Under the pieces are notes generated by a model. That model worked only from the letters and a program-made list of their open reading frames with translations. It did no database searches and was not told the origin of the DNA. The translations under genes were made by a program, and so were the position numbers. This document shows positions 6,601 to 10,711 of a stretch of DNA of 10,711 nt, one piece after another. The first letter of the stretch is position 1, and the number at the start of each line of letters is the position of its first letter. Source of the stretch: Scenedesmus sp. ARA3 (taxonomy: Eukaryota > Chlorophyta > Chlorophyceae > Sphaeropleales > Scenedesmaceae); NCBI GenBank assembly GCA_004335835.1, contig RWJK01001524.1:234-10944 (forward strand), in the 5' to 3' direction.

Positions 6601-8957
6601 GGGCAGCGCAGGGCGGCAGCAGCCAGGAAGAGAGCTGGCTGGCTCCCTGTGCTGCTAGTAAAGATCCTGCAACTCTGCAGCTTACAGGACGCTGTTCAGG
6701 CATGTCTCCAAGGACCAGCAGAGTTGGCAGTACTAGCTGCAGTGGTGTGGATGAGCAGCTACCTTTCCTGCAAGGTGATGGCCTCATCATGGAGCCAGCC
6801 AGCAGCCCACCAGCAGCTGCAGGGGCTGGCAGCAAGGATCCTTTGGTAACTGGCATGGGTTGCCTCACCCTAGGCAGTTGCAGTGGGGCCAGGTCAGGCA
6901 GAGCCTCGCTGTGTAGCGGAGGCGGCAGTGCTGCACTGGCTGAGAGTGTGCAGCTGGCAAGGTGCAGCCTTGCTGGTGGGTCTGCTGCTGCTGGCGGCGG
7001 CAGCAGGCAGCTCAGCGGGGAGCTGGTGAGCTTGCAGCAGCAGCAGCAGCAGCAGATGGGCGCTGGCAGCAGGAGCGGCAACAGTGCTGGCGGACGAGCC
7101 AGTAGCAGGAGCAGTGCTTGCGGCTTGACTGGAGAGATGGTCGTGACAGGCGAAGCAGCTGCCAGCAGTGGTGTCAGCAGCTTGAGTGGTCCAGGTGCTG
7201 GAGATGCAGATGGTTTCACAACGTCGGAGTCAGACAAGCAGTCAGCAGCAGCAACAGAGGCAGCACAGGAAGGCGGCCAGCACCTGCATCAGCAGCAAGA
7301 TATGGTTCAGTTCCTTGCAGCAGGCAGGCAAGCCACCAGGCAAGGGCGCAAGTCTGCTGCAGCAGGCATGGCGGCAGCTCCAGTGGCTAGTCCAGCTAAC
7401 CAACCACAGCTGCCAAGGCATTCACAGCAGGTTGCCGCTGCAGGAAAGCATTGCAACAGTGACAGTGGCCTAGCCACACCAATGGATGGACAGCATTCAG
7501 CAGAGACTGGCTTAGATGCCTGGCAGCAGCAACAAGAGCAATGGCAGGCACGATGGCAGCAGCAGCAGCAGTCGGCCACATCCAGCGATGGGCATGAGGC
7601 TGCGCTGAACAGCCAGCAGCAAGTTGAGCAAGAATACTCTTTGTGCATAAGGCCAGTGCAGGCAGTGCCAGCGCCAGCACAGCACCAGGAGCACCAGGGC
7701 AATGCCAAAGGTGCAAGTGACTCCTCTGCCGAGGCTGCTTCCTCGCAGCTGCATGAGACAACACTGACAGCTGCAGCACCAGAGGCAGCCCAGCGCGGTG
7801 CTGAGGATGAACGTGGGATGCAGGCTGCAGCAGCATTGTGTAATGAAGCAACAGGCAGCGATGACTTTGGTGATTTCCAGGGCTCCCCTCATGCTGTAGC
7901 ATCCCAAGGCTACTTTGCTGGCGCCACAGTGCAGCATGAAGCTGGGGCAGGAACAGAGACAGTAGAGGCCGGGGATCTGCCATCGACAGGAGGAGCAGCA
8001 GCTGAGCCTGCTGACCGCAGCAGCCTCATGATGCACAGTCCAGCAGAGCAGCTGCAGCAAGCTGTGGGTGCAATAGCTGCTGATGTGGCAGCAGCAAGCA
8101 TCTCTGCGGGCAGCGATGCAGCCTGCTCAGCAGCCACACCAGAGGCCGCAGCAGAGGCTCTGCTGGCAGAAGGCAATGCGGCATACACAGCTGGCAGGTA
8201 CAGCGCTGCAGTGCAGTGCTACGCCAAGGCGCTGGACAGCTTGGGTGGCAGCATTGCGCAGACCACCAGTGAGGCTGGCGTGCTGCTGTGGATCAAGTGC
8301 AGCCTGAACCTGGCCTGCTGCCACTTGAGGCTGGGCCAGTTCAAGCAGTGCGTGGCGCTGTGTGACAGCCTGCTGGAAGGTGAGATTCTTTGCCAACGTT
8401 GACAGTGTACTAGGCAACATTGGCCTGTGAAATTCATACAGCAGATCATGCTTTCAAGGACAGCTTGACCTGACTGAGCATTTCAGCACTATTTGCTGTG
8501 TGGCATGCATGGTGTCACGCGTCAACTTACTGGCTTGACTAACAAGCTGCACTGCGTTCGCTGCTGTTACTGTGGTTTACCTGTGACTGCAGTTGACCCT
8601 GCCAACATCGTGGCACTGTGCCACCGCGGGCGTGCGCTGCTGATGGTGCAGCAGCATGCAGCAGCCAAGGCAGACCTGACAGAAGCGCTGGAGCTGCTGG
8701 AGGAAGAGGCAGCCGAGCAGGTGCAGCAGCAGCAGTCATACCTAGGCCAGCAGCAGCCAAGTGGCAGCGACGGTCAAGTGGCAGCAGGGCCATTGCTAGC
8801 AGCTGGTGAAAGGACAGGTGGTGGTGCGATCAGGCCTAGCAGCAGGTGCCTGAGCCCCTGCACACTGGCGCGCATGCGGCTGAACAACAGCTACTGGCAG
8901 CAGAGGGTGGTGGAGCTGCTGGCTAGCGCCAGCAAAGCTGACCCAGCTGCAAAGTGA
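3620..8957 (+). CDS. Large low-complexity protein with C-terminal TPR repeats
   Basis: The exons are 3620-3848, 3970-8379 and 8593-8957, joined in phase 1 both times, giving 1667 residues. The start is the first ATG after an in-frame TAG (3599-3601), with context GAAAATGC. Residues 1 to about 105 look alpha-helical (RAHLECEHLAQLLETVSELL, then AQLLHFGLLKVCRVADSC across the first splice). Most of the middle is Ser/Gly/Ala/Gln-rich with many SP/TP and RS-like stretches, so it is probably disordered. There is a less repetitive island near residues 460-560. Residues 1374-1380 are DDFGDFQ, an acidic-Phe motif like those in gamma-synergin and aftiphilin that bind AP-1 gamma-ear domains. Three TPRs follow: about 1471-1501 (LLAEGNAAYTAGRYSAAVQC), 1514-1546 (LNLACCHLRLGQFKQCVALC) and 1550-1585. 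They resemble the TPR domain of FKBP/STI1-type cochaperones, but the basic residues of the carboxylate clamp are not kept. I infer a scaffold; no known gene name fits. Confidence 0.85.
3849..3969 (+). other. Intron 1 of the TPR gene (121 bp)
   Basis: The donor TCTGCTG|GTGAGC and the acceptor CTGTCTGCCTCTGCAG|CTCAG join in phase 1. Without splicing the first frame stops at 3869-3871. The join produces a continuous hydrophobic helix-like segment (SSAAQLLHFGLL). A pyrimidine-rich tract precedes the acceptor. Confidence 0.85.
7035..7055 (+). repeat. (CAG)7 encoding poly-Gln
   Basis: Seven perfect CAG codons give seven Gln at about residue 1099 of the TPR protein. Shorter mixed Gln runs occur nearby, for instance five CAG codons at about 7557-7571 in a W/Q-rich stretch. 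They reflect the pervasive CAG/GCA/AGC composition of the exon. Confidence 0.9.
7860..7880 (+). other. DDFGDFQ acidic-phenylalanine motif in the TPR protein
   Basis: Seven codons encode DDFGDFQ within a low-complexity neighbourhood (GS before, GSP after). The core FGDF fits the established consensus for ligands of the AP-1 gamma-ear and GGA-ear domains (aromatic-Gly-Pro/Asp/Glu-hydrophobic), and the flanking DD...Q resembles repeated motifs of gamma-synergin and aftiphilin. It lies about 90 residues before the TPR domain. Function is inferred from the motif only, and short motifs can occur by chance. Confidence 0.5.
8380..8592 (+). other. Intron 2 of the TPR gene (213 bp)
   Basis: The donor CTGGAAG|GTGAGA and the acceptor CTGTGACTGCAG|TTGACC join in phase 1 and give LLEVDPANIVALCHRG, the expected junction between two TPR units (E.DP.N). 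Reading through the donor instead ends the protein at 8400-8402 in the middle of the TPR domain. Confidence 0.88.
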
Positions 8958-9406
8958 TGCTGGCTGTTCTGGTAGCATGTGTTGTTGGCTTGATCTGTTA
9001 CTTTGTTCAACTGCGTTCCAGCAGCAAACGAATGAAGTGTGCTGACTTGCCGTGTTGCTGGCTCAGCCAGCCAGGTGGGGCTCAGCCAGTACTCTGAAGG
9101 TTCTGTTATGACCTGTTGACTCATGAAACGAGTGGTCAAACCATGAGGGTGCTAACTATGTATTGTTGTATGCAGTTTGCTGGTCAAAGTGATCATGGCA
9201 TGCGGCCCAGGCCCACAACTGCACCAGCGTAATCAGCAGGGCGGGTTATTCGGAAAACACTTTCTCCCAGCAACGGCACACCGGAACAGCATAAGTGTAT
9301 GTCGTAGCATTAATTTGATCGATGAGTGGCCCCTGGCCGGCTGTTACTGTGCTCAGCAGCACGCTTACTGCTCCCTGCTGGTGTGCTGGTGTGCACTGCA
9401 CACATG

Positions 9407-9411
9407 TGTAA
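9407..9411 (+). terminator. Candidate poly(A) signal TGTAA for the TPR gene (proximal)
   Basis: TGTAA about 450 bases after the TPR gene stop codon, in the region where a chlorophyte 3' UTR would end. It is followed by a T-rich run. Confidence 0.35.
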
Positions 9412-9474
9412 ATGTGCTGCTGTTTTTTTCAGCTATAAAAATGTTCTTCCAGCATCAATTCAGTGTCAACTCCA

Positions 9475-9479
9475 TGTAA
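9475..9479 (+). terminator. Candidate poly(A) signal TGTAA for the TPR gene (distal)
   Basis: A second TGTAA about 518 bases after the stop codon, in an A/T-richer stretch and less than 100 bases from the end of the opposing MYND gene. Either of the two could be used. Confidence 0.35.
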
Positions 9480-9572
9480 TAGCAAACCTAATATGCGGGC
9501 AGCAACCTGTTGGCTGCAACTGACTTGACTCTTGACTACACAGAGCAAGACAGTGCAACACACAGCAATGAA

Positions 9573-10651
9573 TCATCTGCACATCTGCCCCGCAGCCATC
9601 ATCCTCCTGCAAGCCTTCTTGTGCCGCTGCCTGTCAGCCGCCTGGCAGGCAGCACTGCAGTAGTAGGCCCCGCACCCGCCACACACCTTGCGCGCTGATG
9701 CTGACTCCCTGCTGCGCCCCAGGTTCTCACAGCCCAGGTGGTTGCACATCCGCGGCAGCGGCGCTGCTGCTGCCACAACCCTGCACAACTGCATGGCATC
9801 ATCATACAGCTGACCGACATCTACATACCCCCGCTGGCTGCTGCTGCTGCTGCTGCCGCCTTCGTTGTTTGCACTCCCTGTTGATGCTGGTGGAGGCTGC
9901 TGCTTGGCTAGCATCACTGAGTGCGCCAAATCAGGCCACTCTCTGTGAAAGTCCAGCATGCTGCTCTTGCAGCTGTCCAGTGCATCCAGCAAGTAGCCAA
10001 ACCTAAGGCGCCCAGCACTGCTGCTGCTGCTGCTTGTGGTGGCTGCAGCAGCAGCACTTGAAGACGAGGCCGCTCCAGCTGGTGCTGGTGCTGGTGCTGC
10101 TGCTGCACCTGTTGCTGCTCTGAAGCTCTCTGCAGACAGCACATACAGCGAGCTACACAGCGGGGCGACCACTGCCAGCACGCTCATCTGGTACTGCCGC
10201 CACTGGCCAGGCACGCTGTGGTGCCGCCTGTCTCCCACTGGCCGACAGATCACAGTCGCTTCTGTGACACCAAAGAGAACTGCACCAGTCCCGTCGGTTG
10301 GCGGGTTGCCTGCTGTGCGCTGCAGCCTGTAAGAAGGCTTGCGCATGATGCACCTGCAGCAAAACATCAGCCGTGGGTGCAGGATCTGATCATATGTGGC
10401 AATAGATAGGCATCACAGTATCCAAGTTCTCAACGCACTAACAGCTCTTTGTTTGCAAAACAGAAATGGACCCCAATGGTTGATTACGCTATGCTTGCAG
10501 GAAACGTGTCAGCTCACCTTGAAAACAGCTGTGCTGGCGTGCTGCCTGCTGCCGCTGCTGCTGCCTCCATTGCATCTGCCAGGACCACCAGCGACCTAGC
10601 CAGCAGCACAGCCAGCAGCGCGGTGCTTGCCTTGTACTGCTGTACATCAAA

Positions 10652-10711
<60 letters not shown>
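9573..10711 (-). CDS. MYND-type zinc finger protein (5' end outside window)
   Basis: The minus-strand exons seen are >10711-10518 and 10353-9573, joined in phase 2. The C-terminus has a complete MYND finger (about 9746-9609). In order it shows C-x4-C (CNHLGC), then VCGGC, a YYC-x3-C pair, and finally H-x3-C (RHKKAC), so all eight metal ligands are present. The usual Trp before the His is replaced (ADRQRH). Only nine residues follow the last ligand. Upstream lie a Ser/Ala/Pro-rich linker (about 9990-10130), helix-like stretches such as YKASTALLAVLLARSLVVLA, and at the edge a run of 20 Ser. MYND fingers bind proline-rich partner peptides and occur in transcriptional corepressors and SMYD methyltransferases. 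No SET domain is visible in this part. Chlorophycean genomes carry many stand-alone MYND proteins of unknown role, and I infer membership of that group. An ATG at 10367 could be an alternative start if the upstream exon were not joined. Confidence 0.85.
10354..10517 (-). other. Intron of the MYND gene (164 bp)
   Basis: The donor TTTTCAAG|GTGAGC (exon ends at 10518) and the acceptor TGTTTTGCTGCAG|GTGCAT (exon begins at 10353) join in phase 2, giving AQLFSR followed by CIMRKPSYRLQ with the frame kept. The intron is visibly poorer in CTG/CAG than both flanking exons. Confidence 0.75.
10652..10711. repeat. (GCT)20 triplet tract reaching the window edge
   Basis: Twenty perfect GCT/AGC triplets run to the last base, so the true length is unknown. 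In the minus-strand MYND gene the frame fixed by the downstream splice reads them as AGC, that is at least 20 consecutive Ser. It is the longest pure triplet tract in the window and is likely to vary in length between strains. Confidence 0.92.

Larger units (their letters stand above)
8958..9572. other. Convergent 3'-3' intergenic region
   Basis: This stretch lies between the stop codons of the plus-strand TPR gene and the minus-strand MYND gene and has no supported coding region. Short open frames here show no domain. It holds two TGTAA words on the plus strand for the TPR gene and none on the minus strand for the MYND gene. A 10-base direct repeat (GCTCAGCCAG) appears at 9061 and again about 20 bases on. 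Confidence 0.65.

Noticed and set aside
6239..7237. A 332-codon minus-strand open frame rich in Leu, Pro and Ala
   Set aside because: It lies wholly opposite the big exon of the TPR gene. Antisense CAG/GCA/AGC reads as CTG/TGC/GCT and rarely makes stops, which explains its length. It shows no domain. The same holds for the other antisense frames at 4100-8450.
9431..9440. TATAAAA-like word as a promoter
   Set aside because: It lies between the ends of two convergent genes with no supported gene starting to its right on the plus strand.
1..10711. CRISPR array, insertion sequence, tRNA, rRNA or defence system
   Set aside because: No regularly spaced repeats, transposase motifs, terminal repeats flanking a gene or RNA-gene landmarks were seen. 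The triplet repeats are ordinary coding microsatellites of an algal nuclear genome.

Overview
The window looks like nuclear DNA of a green alga, most likely a chlorophyte of the Sphaeropleales/Scenedesmus type. This is an inference from four things: spliced genes with short GTGAG...GCAG introns, saturation with CAG/GCA/AGC trinucleotides that encode Gln, Ala and Ser tracts, TGTAA poly(A)-signal candidates, and a MYND finger of a style common in these algae. There is no sign of bacterial operons, organelle genes, CRISPR, tRNA, rRNA or a mobile-element enzyme.

Three protein-coding genes can be supported. (1) A minus-strand BTB/POZ gene (1389-2597, two core exons) has a probable one-base reading-frame break in the BTB domain and a Cys-rich tail of zinc-ribbon type. 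(2) A plus-strand gene (3620-8957, three exons, 1667 codons) has a helical N-terminus, more than 1200 residues of Ser/Gly/Ala/Gln-rich low complexity in one 4.4-kb exon, an acidic-Phe motif DDFGDFQ and three C-terminal TPR repeats. (3) A minus-strand gene (9573 to beyond 10711, 5' end missing) ends in a complete MYND zinc finger and carries a poly-Ser tract encoded by at least 20 AGC codons at the window edge.

Layout: 1-1388 is non-coding 3' flank of the BTB gene, with a 47-bp tandem repeat that can fold into a perfect 12-bp hairpin. 2598-3619 is a divergent intergenic region that may hold one more BTB upstream exon (2834-3157). 8958-9572 is a convergent 3'-3' intergenic region.

Nothing shows that the three genes work together as one system. 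BTB, TPR and MYND are all protein-interaction modules that occur in large families in algal genomes. The best leads are the BTB frame break, the hairpin tandem repeat, the possible AP-1 ear-binding motif in the TPR protein, and the unexplained phase-consistent exon between the divergent genes.
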